Shown here: piece by piece, positions 15,845 to 23,121 of the stretch
Layout of the letters: every line of letters starts with the position of its first letter
Position numbering within the stretch: position 1 is the first letter of the stretch
Assembly: GCF_017875465.1 (NCBI RefSeq)
Contig: NZ_JAGGMQ010000001.1
Location: forward strand, 434,001-498,000
DNA length: 64,000 nt
Direction of reading: 5' to 3'
DNA from: Winslowiella toletana
GTDB taxonomy: Bacteria; Pseudomonadota; Gammaproteobacteria; Enterobacterales; Enterobacteriaceae
Position numbers and translations under genes: made by a program
The notes under the pieces: generated by a model
What the model saw: the letters and a program-made list of their open reading frames with translations, nothing else
Databases searched by the model: none
Told to the model about the DNA's origin: nothing

Positions 15845-16396
15845 TCACTCCAGATTGGTATGATTAGCGGACATCACCGCTGCGGAAATCGCCAGCGCTT
15901 GTTGTAACTGCACAATAATATTCTCAAACAGCAGAAATAACGCGCCCTCATATAACGAGCCTAACGGCAATACCGACCCCGCAGTATCTTCTGCGTCGGC
16001 CATGGTTTGCGCGGGCAGCGTAATAATCCGGTCGGCTTTTAATGCACTGACTCCCGCAGGCTGAGCGGTGATACACAGCGTCGCCGCCCCGGCCTGACGG
16101 GCGGTGTTTAACAGCGCATCGACCGTAGAAAACCAGCCCGGCCCGGCCGACACAATCAGCAAGTCGCCCTGCGCCAGCGGCGGCGTGGTCATTTCGCCCA
16201 CCACTGACGCGCGTAGTCCCAGGTGATAAAGACGCATGGCAAATCCCTTAATCTGCAACCCTTCACGACCCACGCCATACAGGCTGATGCGCCGCGCGTG
16301 TTGAATCAGATCCAGCCCCTGCTGCACGGTATTTTCATTTAAATTTTCCAGCACCACGGCCAGTTCGCGCAGCGCCTGTTGATAAAAAACGTTCAT
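15845..16396 (-). CDS. SIS-domain protein (6-phospho-3-hexuloisomerase-like)
   Basis: A 183-residue single SIS domain: ARRISLYGVGREGLQIKGFA, then LLIVSAGPGWFSTVDALL and ATLCITAQPAGVSALKADRI. The fold binds phosphosugars. Closest in layout are HxlB/PHI-type isomerases (about 180 residues) rather than RpiR regulators, because no helix-turn-helix is present. It reads in the same direction as the transporter operon but is separated by about 215 bp, and it is divergent from the RpiB-DhaK-DhaL operon. It could isomerise an intermediate of the pathway; no hexulose-6-phosphate synthase partner is seen. Confidence 0.75.
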   Translation of the reverse strand: MNVFYQQALRELAVVLENLNENTVQQGLDLIQHARRISLYGVGREGLQIKGFAMRLYHLGLRASVVGEMTTPPLAQGDLLIVSAGPGWFSTVDALLNTARQAGAATLCITAQPAGVSALKADRIITLPAQTMADAEDTAGSVLPLGSLYEGALFLLFENIIVQLQQALAISAAVMSANHTNLE

Positions 16397-16620
16397 GGCT
16401 GACCTCTTAATTAAATAATGCCGTTTATTACTGCGGTAGCGAATTAGCTTCAGATAAAGATTAATACTTCTTTTTTGGCAGCGGATAATGCGAGTCAGCT
16501 ATCAGAACGTTTAATTACCGCGATAAATCGCTGTTTTATGCGAGGCTACTCAAATTTTCACTACGGTAAATTACATATAAACTTCACACTCGCGCGACGA
16601 GTTAACCTGCTGGAGGAAAC
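16397..16620. promoter_or_regulatory. Divergent promoter region of the ketose-catabolism operons
   Basis: A 224-bp AT-rich gap between the SIS gene (minus) and the RpiB-like gene (plus), which must hold both promoters. GGAGG stands 5 bp before the RpiB-like ATG. No regulator gene of the usual DeoR/LacI type is present in the cluster. Confidence 0.5.
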
Positions 16621-17094
16621 ATGTCGTCTATTGCGATTGGCAGCGATGATGCCGCAACAGAATTAAAAGATACCCTGCTGACATTCCTGCGTAATAAAGG
16701 CGTGGAAGTCACAGATTATAGCGATACGGGTAATTTATATCCGGATATTGCCGTTTATCTGGCGCAGCAGATTGTTAATGGCGCGCATCAGCGCGGCATT
16801 CTGTTATGCGGCACCGGCATCGGCATGTCGATCTCCGCGAATAAAGTACCGGGTATCCGCGCCGCGCTGTGCCACGACAATTACTCTGCCGAACGGGCGC
16901 GCAAAAGCAACGATGCGCAGATCATTACGCTCGGCGCGCGGGTAATCGGCCCGGAACTGGCAAAAAGCATCCTCACCTCGTGGCTGGCGTCTGAGTTCGA
17001 AGCGGGCGGTTCGGCAGCAAAAGTGGCGCGGATCGACTATTACGACCAGCAGTTCCATAAGCAGGCAGCGGGAGCCGATAATGCGAAAAGCTAA
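16621..17094 (+). CDS. RpiB/LacAB-family sugar-phosphate isomerase
   Basis: A 157-residue protein with the RpiB signature: IAIGSDDAA at the start, LLCGTGIGMSISANK with the active-site Cys63, then GIRAALCHDNYSAERARKSNDA. RpiB-type enzymes isomerise ribose-5-phosphate, allose-6-phosphate or, in tetritol pathways (EryI/DerI), erythrulose-4-phosphate to erythrose-4-phosphate. Genome context (DhaK/L-like kinase directly downstream with a 14-nt overlap) favours the tetrulose role. It is the first gene of the plus-strand catabolic operon. Confidence 0.85.
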   Translation: MSSIAIGSDDAATELKDTLLTFLRNKGVEVTDYSDTGNLYPDIAVYLAQQIVNGAHQRGILLCGTGIGMSISANKVPGIRAALCHDNYSAERARKSNDAQIITLGARVIGPELAKSILTSWLASEFEAGGSAAKVARIDYYDQQFHKQAAGADNAKS

Positions 17095-18085
17095 AAAATT
17101 ACTGAATCATCCCGCCGATGTTTGCCAGCAACAGCTTGACGGTCTGATTGCCGCCTGCCATGGCAATATCCAGCCCGTCACCGGCGTCAGCGCGGTGGTG
17201 CGCAGCGATTTACCCGATGCGCAGGTGCTGATAGTGACCGGTGGCGGCAGCGGGCATGAACCGATGTTCGCTGGCTATGTCGGCGACGGGCTGGCGGATG
17301 CCGCAGTGCAGGGTGAGATTTTCACTTCTCCGCCGCCTGACGCGATTATGACGACGGTAAAGCATGCGCGTCCCGGTAAAGGGGTGCTGTTTATCTACGG
17401 CAATTATGCCGGTGACAATATGAACTTTGCGATTGCCGCCGAACTGCTTGAGGAAGAGGGCATTGCCAGCCGCAGCGTGCGGGTCAATGATGATATCGCC
17501 TCGGCTCCCGCCGATCGCCAGCAAGACCGGCGCGGCGTGGCCGGGGATATGATGGTGCTGAAAATTGCCGGTGCCGCCGCGCGTCAGGGCCTGCAGCTGG
17601 ATGAGGTCTGGCGGCTGGCCGATAAAGCCCGTCAGCACAGCCGCAGCATTGGCGTGGCGTTATCGCCCTGCTCGCTGCCGCAAACCGGCGAGTTTACTTT
17701 TACCCTTGCGGACGATGAGTTTGAGCTGGGTATCGGCGTTCACGGCGAGCCGGGTGTACGCCGTCAGAAAATGATCCCCGCCGATCAGCTGGTCAGCGAG
17801 CTGGTGGAAAGCCTCTGCGCGGATCAGGCACTGGCAGCCGGTGATGAAATTTGCCTGCTAATCAATAATCTCGGCGCAGCCACTTTCAGCGAACTGCTGA
17901 TCGCCAGTCGTAAAGTCCATCAGCTGCTGGCGCAGCGCGCTATCACTATCCACGACACGCTTATTGGCAGCTACTGCACCTCGCAAGAGATGTCCGGCTA
18001 TTCGCTGACTTTTTTCCGGCTGGATAAACAGCTGAAAGCGCTGTATGACGCGCCCTGCCATAGTTTTGCCTGGAGAAAACCATGA
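17081..18085 (+). CDS. DhaK-like dihydroxyacetone/tetrulose kinase, substrate-binding subunit
   Basis: A 334-residue DhaK domain. The phosphate/sugar loop is VTGGGSGHEPMFAG (53-65), YGNYAGDNMNF carries Asp112, and His221 in LGIGVHGEPG is the residue that binds the carbonyl of dihydroxyacetone covalently in characterised DhaK. Such DhaK/DhaL pairs also phosphorylate L- or D-erythrulose (LerK/DerK) and apulose. DhaL follows with a 4-nt ATGA overlap. No DhaM (PTS phosphodonor) gene is present, so the pair should use ATP, as DhaL here keeps its ATP-binding Asp residues (inference). Confidence 0.87.
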   Translation: MRKAKKLLNHPADVCQQQLDGLIAACHGNIQPVTGVSAVVRSDLPDAQVLIVTGGGSGHEPMFAGYVGDGLADAAVQGEIFTSPPPDAIMTTVKHARPGKGVLFIYGNYAGDNMNFAIAAELLEEEGIASRSVRVNDDIASAPADRQQDRRGVAGDMMVLKIAGAAARQGLQLDEVWRLADKARQHSRSIGVALSPCSLPQTGEFTFTLADDEFELGIGVHGEPGVRRQKMIPADQLVSELVESLCADQALAAGDEICLLINNLGAATFSELLIASRKVHQLLAQRAITIHDTLIGSYCTSQEMSGYSLTFFRLDKQLKALYDAPCHSFAWRKP

Positions 18086-18711
18086 ACGCCAGTGAGCTGT
18101 CGCGCCTGATGCACTTTGTTGCCCGCCATATGATAGCCAGCGAAGCGCAACTGACAGATCTGGACAGGGCGACTGGCGATGGCGACCATGGCACGGGTAT
18201 GCAGCGTGGTTTTAGCGCGGTGGAAATATTGCTGACGCAGGAACCGGGTGATGATATCGGCATCCTGTTAACCGATATCGGCAGCAAGCTGATGTCGAGT
18301 ATGGGTGGTGCATCGGGGGCGATTTTTGGCACCCTGTTTCGGGCAGGCGGTAAAAGCCTGAGCGGTGAACAGGTTCTGACAACACCGCTGCTGGCGCGTT
18401 TTCTCCGTAGCGGTCTGGAGGCGGTAAGCCAGCGCGGCGGCGCCAGACCCGGGGATAAAACCATGGTCGATGCACTGGTGGCGGCGGCCGACGCGGCGCA
18501 GTTGCTGATATCCGAACCTTTGTACGATGCACTGCCGAAAATCGCGCAGGCGGCGAGATCGGGCAGCGAACAGACGCGCCAGATGGTGGCGAAATTTGGC
18601 CGCGCCAGAGCCCTTGGCGAACGCGCTATCGGCCATCTTGATCCCGGTGCGGTCTCAATGTCGCTGATTCTGATGTTTATGGCGGAAGGCATTAAACGGC
18701 AGGAAGAGTGA
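18082..18711 (+). CDS. DhaL-like kinase, ATP-binding subunit
   Basis: A 209-residue DhaL (Dak2) domain. The Mg-ATP Asp cluster is LDRATGDGDHGTGMQRG (Asp28, Asp33, Asp35), followed by MSSMGGASGAIFGTLFRAGG and ARPGDKTMVDAL, both family landmarks. It transfers phosphate to the ketose held by the DhaK subunit. Last gene of the operon. An 8-bp stem-loop (18738-18745 with 18761-18768) follows and faces the convergent AT-rich islet. Confidence 0.87.
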   Translation: MNASELSRLMHFVARHMIASEAQLTDLDRATGDGDHGTGMQRGFSAVEILLTQEPGDDIGILLTDIGSKLMSSMGGASGAIFGTLFRAGGKSLSGEQVLTTPLLARFLRSGLEAVSQRGGARPGDKTMVDALVAAADAAQLLISEPLYDALPKIAQAARSGSEQTRQMVAKFGRARALGERAIGHLDPGAVSMSLILMFMAEGIKRQEE

Positions 18712-18732
18712 TCAGGCTAAATCTGCGGCTAT

Positions 18733-18773
18733 TTGCTGCCTTGCGGCATATCAGCAGGAGCGCAAGGCGGCAA
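18733..18773 (+). terminator. Stem-loop after dhaL-like gene
   Basis: ttgctgccttgcg pairs with cgcaaggcggcaa (13 positions, one G-T pair, 15-nt loop). There is no T-run. It probably marks the operon end. Confidence 0.45.
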
Positions 18774-18781
18774 TAACAACG

Positions 18782-18958
18782 TCATACCGCAATCAGCCTT
18801 CTGCGCTGCTTTCCACAGCGTCTGTTTTGTAAGGCTTCTAATTCTTTTAGTAATTTCATATCTACTGAGGTGCCGGGATCTGGCATTTCTCCCGATACCA
18901 TCATTTGCGCGCGAATACGACGACCTTCCTGGATATCTTTATTAGTTAGCGGAATCAT
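18782..18958 (-). CDS. Small protein of unknown function, partner of the ClpP-like gene
   Basis: A 58-residue basic protein (MIPLTNKDIQEGRRIRAQMM, then LLKELEALQNRRCGKQRRR) predicted to be helical and without a signal peptide or membrane segment. Its ATG (18958) has AGGTT upstream and overlaps the end of the ClpP-like gene by 17 nt, so the two are translated as a unit. I do not recognise a family. It could be an adaptor or antitoxin-like partner, but nothing in the sequence proves this. Confidence 0.55.
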   Translation of the reverse strand: MIPLTNKDIQEGRRIRAQMMVSGEMPDPGTSVDMKLLKELEALQNRRCGKQRRRLIAV

Positions 18959-19565
18959 AATTAACCTCGTATTTTTTTTGCTCACCCCGTAAAAAGGGAA
19001 TTGCAACATCACCATTCAAATTATAGGCATTCAGCAGATGAGGAGCAAGCGACCTTCCGGTGCGCGCCAGAAACTTACACATTGAGCTGAAAACCTTGTC
19101 AAAATCAGCAGTTAAATCCAATATCACTTTTTCATCCACACGAGGGTTTGCAGGATCTCGGACGTCAGTCGCAAATAAAACAATCTCGCTGGTAGCTGGA
19201 TCGATCAATCGCGGTTTATGATATACGACACAAAGGTTAGAACCTGCCGACACTCTGACGTTAGACAGGGCTCGATGATAGTTAAAATAACTAAATAAAT
19301 AAGCCGCAGCACTAATAGCAAAGCCACTAAAAATCAGTTCGACTTTTATATTTTTTTCATTCGCCATTTCTACTGCTGTTATGAATTTTTTCATAACAGT
19401 GATATATCCGCCATTATGCGCGTAAACAGTGATCTTTAAGATTACTGGCCGGTTATGGCACGATTCTTTAATGAATTTCGCGAGTCTCTCCATCTCCCGG
19501 TCATACCGATGAAATTGCCATGAAAAAAGAAACTTCTCCTCTCTTAGCGCAACACTCCCTGTCAT
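18942..19565 (-). CDS. ClpP/crotonase-fold serine-protease-like protein
   Basis: A 207-residue protein starting at the ATG at 19565, preceded by GGAGAG; the longer frame to 19598 lacks a ribosome site. Features of the ClpP/SDH-protease fold are visible. An oxyanion-type strand-turn VYAHNGGYITVMKKF sits at 48-61. A nucleophile-elbow-like GFAISAAAYL has Ser85 at the head of a hydrophobic helix, and VVYHKPRL carries His116. ClpP itself has 'NSPGG', 'GxAASM' and 'IHQP' in the same order. A plausible Asp lies in the C-terminal part. No signal peptide or transmembrane anchor is seen. The gene is AT-rich compared with its neighbours, which suggests recent transfer. Protease activity is inferred only. 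Confidence 0.6.
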   Translation of the reverse strand: MTGSVALREEKFLFSWQFHRYDREMERLAKFIKESCHNRPVILKITVYAHNGGYITVMKKFITAVEMANEKNIKVELIFSGFAISAAAYLFSYFNYHRALSNVRVSAGSNLCVVYHKPRLIDPATSEIVLFATDVRDPANPRVDEKVILDLTADFDKVFSSMCKFLARTGRSLAPHLLNAYNLNGDVAIPFLRGEQKKYEVNYDSAN

Positions 19566-19762
19566 GGGTTCTCTCCATAGCTGTCTTAAGTTGCGCAATT
19601 ATCACCCCATCACGGATGCGCTTTCTATTATTTTTACTATAATTTTCATTATGTTACACCAACAAGTTACAATATCGCTTGCGATGAAAATCGACTGTCG
19701 TTCCGCGCGGCGCCCCCCGCAGCCATTGAAATCAAAAAATGAATACCGTATAAATATCTGCT

Positions 19763-19845
19763 CCGAGGGGTGTCCTGTAATGGGCTGAGATGGCGTAAGC
19801 CGGACCCTTTGAACCTGATCTGGGTCATGCCAGCGAAGGGACGGG
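19763..19845 (+). promoter_or_regulatory. TPP riboswitch (Thi-box)
   Basis: The conserved core is directly readable: gaggggtg, gggctgagat, ggaccctttgaacctgatc and tgggtcatgccagcgaaggga. Thiamine pyrophosphate binding to this aptamer switches off expression in cis. It stands about 130 nt upstream of tenA and controls the tenA-thiZXY operon. No separate T-run terminator is evident, so control at the ribosome site of the small leader frame is likely. Confidence 0.95.
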
Positions 19846-19911
19846 CTGGTAGTCTGCATTTGCCATTCACCTTATCGCACCCGGATCTCCACGTACTATT
19901 TTGGAGGTCGC

Positions 19912-19977
19912 ATGTTAAGCATCAACGTTAAACATTCCGCTGCATCCTTGCCGGTTATTCCGCGAGGCGCCCTGTGA
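19912..19977 (+). CDS. 21-codon leader frame between TPP riboswitch and tenA
   Basis: ATG at 19912 is preceded by a strong TTGGAGG. The peptide MLSINVKHSAASLPVIPRGA plus a final Leu ends in TGA overlapping the GTG start of tenA (GTGA). tenA itself has only a weaker site (GAGGCG). The arrangement suggests that riboswitch control acts on translation of the leader, which then couples to tenA. The peptide need not have a function of its own. Confidence 0.5.
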   Translation: MLSINVKHSAASLPVIPRGAL

Positions 19978-20654
19978 CGAGCATTGATTTCGACCAGGGT
20001 CTCTACGGACGTTTACGTCTGCAGGCTGGCGCCGACTGGCAGGCCTATATCCATCACCCCTTTATCCAGCAGCTGGGGGCCGGAACGCTGGCGGAAAGCG
20101 CTTTTCGCCGCTATCTGACGCAGGATTATCTGTTCCTGATCCATTTCGCCCGTGCTTACGCCCTGCTGGTGTACAAAATGCGCACCCTGCCAGAGATTCG
20201 CGCCGCCGCCAGCTCACTGCAGGCAATAGTCGCGGAGCTGCCGCTGCATGTCGGTTATTGCGCTAACTGGGGACTGAGCGAATCAGAGATGGCCAGTGAA
20301 GCCGAAGCGATGGAGACGATTAACTACACGCGTTATGTGCTGGATATTGGCCAGTCCGGCGATGCGCTCGATCTGCTGGCGGCACTGCTGCCCTGTGTCG
20401 CGGGCTATGCGGAAATTGGCCTGCGTCTGCTCAGCAATCCGGCAACGGTGATTGACGGCAATCCCTATGCTCCATGGATAAATAATTATGGCGACGCGCA
20501 CTATCTGCATGGTGTGCAGGCGGCCATCGATCTGCTGGAACAGGTCGGTGATCAGCGTGGGGCTGAGAGCCGGTTTGATGCGCTGGCGGCAATCTTTACC
20601 ACCGCCACCCGGCTGGAAGCGGCATTCTGGCAGATGGGATTAAATGCGCAATGA
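19974..20654 (+). CDS. tenA: TenA-family aminopyrimidine aminohydrolase
   Basis: TenA hydrolyses aminopyrimidine breakdown products of thiamine to HMP for re-use. The 226-residue protein has the helical TenA/THI-4 pattern: HPFIQQLGAGTLAESAFRRY, then LTQDYLFLIHFARAYALL with the substrate-contact Asp/Tyr. The segment LLPCVAGYAEIGLRLL contains a Cys where TenA_C enzymes carry their catalytic Cys. The GTG start overlaps the leader frame, and the 3' end overlaps thiZ by 4 nt. It is under the TPP riboswitch with a ThiXYZ-type transporter, which fits salvage of imported formylaminopyrimidine. Confidence 0.9.
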   Translation: MTSIDFDQGLYGRLRLQAGADWQAYIHHPFIQQLGAGTLAESAFRRYLTQDYLFLIHFARAYALLVYKMRTLPEIRAAASSLQAIVAELPLHVGYCANWGLSESEMASEAEAMETINYTRYVLDIGQSGDALDLLAALLPCVAGYAEIGLRLLSNPATVIDGNPYAPWINNYGDAHYLHGVQAAIDLLEQVGDQRGAESRFDALAAIFTTATRLEAAFWQMGLNAQ

Positions 20655-21388
20655 GCAGCTTCTCACCCCCCGGCATTCTGGTCGAAGATTTAGCCCTGCG
20701 TTATGGCCGCCACACCCTGTACGAACGGCTTAATTTCAGCATCGAAGGCGGCAGTTTTGTTGCCCTGCTTGGCGCCAGCGGCGTGGGTAAAAGCAGTTTG
20801 CTGAGAATTATCGCCGGGCTGACGCGGCAGAACGCAGGCCGGGTTGTCGGCAGCGACGGTCTGCCGATTGCCGGACGCATCGCGTGGATGGGGCAAAATG
20901 ATCTGCTGTATCCGTGGCTGACGGTGCTGGACAACATCACCCTTGGCGCGCGCCTGCGCGGCGAGAAAGCCGACCGCGCCTGGGCACTGCATCTGCTGGA
21001 GCGCGTCGGGCTAAGCGGCCAGGGCAATGCGCGTCCGGCGACACTCTCTGGCGGCATGCGCCAGCGCGCCGCGATTGCGCGCACCCTTTATGAACGCCAG
21101 CCAGTGGTGTTAATGGATGAACCCTTCTCGGCGCTTGATGCCATTACCCGCGCGATGATCCAGGAGCTGGCGGCAGAGCTGCTGGCCAGCCATACCGTGC
21201 TGCTGATTACTCACGATCCGCTGGAAGCCTGTCGCCTCAGCCATCGTCTGCTGGTGCTTAGCGGCCAGCCGGCGCAGATTACCGATAGCCTGACCATTGC
21301 CGGTCAGCCGCCGCGCGCGCCAGACGATCAGCACCTGCTGCATAGCCAGGGAGAGCTGTTACAGCAACTGATAAGGGCAGCAGGATGA
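20651..21388 (+). CDS. thiZ: Thiamine-precursor (HMP/FAMP) ABC transporter ATPase ThiZ-like
   Basis: A 245-residue ABC ATPase of the nitrate/taurine/NMT1 group. Walker A is LLGASGVGKSSLLR, the Q-loop lies in IAWMGQNDLLYPWL, the signature is TLSGGMRQRAAIAR, Walker B is VVLMDEPFSALD and the H-loop is LLITHDPLEA. It is coupled by 4-nt overlaps to tenA and to the permease gene, all behind the TPP riboswitch, so pyrimidine-precursor uptake is the natural assignment. Confidence 0.9.
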   Translation: MSSFSPPGILVEDLALRYGRHTLYERLNFSIEGGSFVALLGASGVGKSSLLRIIAGLTRQNAGRVVGSDGLPIAGRIAWMGQNDLLYPWLTVLDNITLGARLRGEKADRAWALHLLERVGLSGQGNARPATLSGGMRQRAAIARTLYERQPVVLMDEPFSALDAITRAMIQELAAELLASHTVLLITHDPLEACRLSHRLLVLSGQPAQITDSLTIAGQPPRAPDDQHLLHSQGELLQQLIRAAG

Positions 21389-22125
21389 AGGGGCTGACGG
21401 TATTCGCTGGTTTTGTATTGCTGTGGTGGCTGCTCACCCTTAGCGGTATTCCGGCATTTCTGCTGCCCACGCCGCTGGCGGTAGCGGAAGCGTTATGGCA
21501 TAGCCGATCGGTGCTGGCCTGGCACAGCCTGATCACCGCCAGCGAGATGCTTAGCGGCCTGCTATTGGGCGTGCTGCTTGGCGCACTGCTGGCGCTGGCG
21601 ATGATCTACTCTCCCCGGCTGCAACGCTGGCTGATGCCGGTGGTGGTCACCAGTCAGGCGATCCCGGTATTTGCGCTGGCGCCGCTGCTGGTGCTGTGGT
21701 TTGGCTTCGGCATCAGCGCCAAAGTGGCGATGGCGGTACTGGTGATTTTCTTTCCGGTGGCATCCAGCTTTTTCGACGGACTGCGGCGCGTCAGTCACGA
21801 CTACCTCGATCTGGCGCGCACCATGGGCGCATCGCCGTGGGCGCAACTGCGTCATGTGCGGCTGATGGCGGCGCTGCCGGCATTTGGCTCCGGATTACGC
21901 ATGGCCGCCGCTGTCGCCCCGATTGGCGCGATTATCGGTGAATGGGTCGGCTCAGCGGAAGGTCTGGGCTATCTGATGCTGAACGCTAACGCCCGTATGC
22001 AAACCGATCTCTGCTTTGCCGCGCTGTTTATCCTGGTGCTGATGACCCTGTTGCTGTGGAAAACCGTCGATGTCCTGCTGCGCCGCCTGATTAACTGGAC
22101 GCCAGAAGCCCGCTCACATTCGTAA
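21385..22125 (+). CDS. thiX: Thiamine-precursor ABC transporter permease ThiX-like
   Basis: A 246-residue BPD_transp_1 permease of the SsuC/TauC type with about six spans (VFAGFVLLWWLLTLSGIPAF at the start, AMIYSPRLQRWLMPVVVTSQ). The EAA loop reads DLARTMGASPWAQLRHVRL and contacts the ATPase. It is part of the riboswitch-controlled operon between ThiZ and the binding protein. Confidence 0.9.
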   Translation: MKGLTVFAGFVLLWWLLTLSGIPAFLLPTPLAVAEALWHSRSVLAWHSLITASEMLSGLLLGVLLGALLALAMIYSPRLQRWLMPVVVTSQAIPVFALAPLLVLWFGFGISAKVAMAVLVIFFPVASSFFDGLRRVSHDYLDLARTMGASPWAQLRHVRLMAALPAFGSGLRMAAAVAPIGAIIGEWVGSAEGLGYLMLNANARMQTDLCFAALFILVLMTLLLWKTVDVLLRRLINWTPEARSHS

Positions 22126-22143
22126 AATAAAAAGGTCAAAACC

Positions 22144-23079
22144 ATGATACCGAAATCCCTGCCCGCACTGACGCTCGCCGCGCTGTTTGCCGCTCAGGCC
22201 AGTGCTGCCGATAAAATCACCCTGATGCTCGACTGGTATATTAATCCCGATCATGCGCCAATTATGGTGGCCGAACAGATCGGCGCTTTTAAACAGGAAG
22301 GGCTGGAGGTCAAAATCGTGCCGCCGTCCGATCCGGCGCTGCCACCCCGCCTTGTCGCCGCTGGCAAGGCGGATCTTGCCATCACTTATCAGCCGCAGCT
22401 GCACTTTTTCGCCGATCAGGGACTACCGCTGATGCGCGTCGGCACCCTGATTAACTCACCGCTGAATACAGTGATGACGCTGGATAAAAACATCACGTCG
22501 CCAGCCGATCTGCGCGGCAAGAAAATCGGTTATTCGGTCAGTGGCATTGAGGAGGCGACGCTGAGCGCCATGCTGCGCCAGCAAAAGCTCAGCACCGGCG
22601 ATGTGAAAATGATTAACGTTAATTTCCAGCTTACCAGCGCGCTGCTGGCGGGCCAGGTCGATGCGATTATTGGCGGCTATCGCAATATTGAAGCGCTGGA
22701 ACTGGAGTTACAAGGCAAAAAACCGGTGGTGCTTAATGTCGAGGATTATGGCGTACCGGCTTATGACGAGCTGATTATTGTCGCCAACAAAGCCGAGGTT
22801 AATCAGCCGAAAATTAAGAAGTTCCTCGCTGCGCTGCAGAAAGGCGCCCGCTATTTACAGGCCCACCCTGAGCAGACCTGGAGCAGCTTCGCCAGCAGCC
22901 ATCCGGAGCTGAATACCGAGCTGAACCGCCGTGCATGGCAAAAAACGCTGCCGCTGTTTGCCCGCGATCCGGCGCAGCTGGATAGCGCACGTTACCAGGC
23001 GTATGAGCAATTTCTGTTTGATCATAAGCTGATCAAGAAAATCACTCCGGTCAGCGACTATGCCATTGAAATAAAGTAA
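22144..23079 (+). CDS. thiY: Periplasmic NMT1/THI5-like thiamine-precursor-binding protein ThiY
   Basis: A 311-residue NMT1-domain binding protein with a Sec signal (MIPKSLPALTLAALFAAQASA). The family opening ITLMLDWYINPDHAPIMVAE contains the Trp-Tyr aromatic pocket of pyrimidine binders, and GKADLAITYQPQLHFFADQG continues the domain. ThiY proteins bind formylaminopyrimidine or HMP. Last gene of the tenA-thiZXY operon; a strong GC-rich stem-loop follows. Confidence 0.9.
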   Translation: MIPKSLPALTLAALFAAQASAADKITLMLDWYINPDHAPIMVAEQIGAFKQEGLEVKIVPPSDPALPPRLVAAGKADLAITYQPQLHFFADQGLPLMRVGTLINSPLNTVMTLDKNITSPADLRGKKIGYSVSGIEEATLSAMLRQQKLSTGDVKMINVNFQLTSALLAGQVDAIIGGYRNIEALELELQGKKPVVLNVEDYGVPAYDELIIVANKAEVNQPKIKKFLAALQKGARYLQAHPEQTWSSFASSHPELNTELNRRAWQKTLPLFARDPAQLDSARYQAYEQFLFDHKLIKKITPVSDYAIEIK

Positions 23080-23088
23080 TGTTCAGCC

Positions 23089-23114
23089 GCCGCCGGGGGA
23101 TGGCCCCCGGCGGC
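23089..23114. terminator. GC-rich stem-loop between convergent thiY and adh genes
   Basis: An 11-bp perfect stem (gccgccggggg / cccccggcggc) with loop atgg. It is positioned to end transcription from both sides, though no clear T-run follows. Confidence 0.6.
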
Positions 23115-23121
23115 ATGACAG

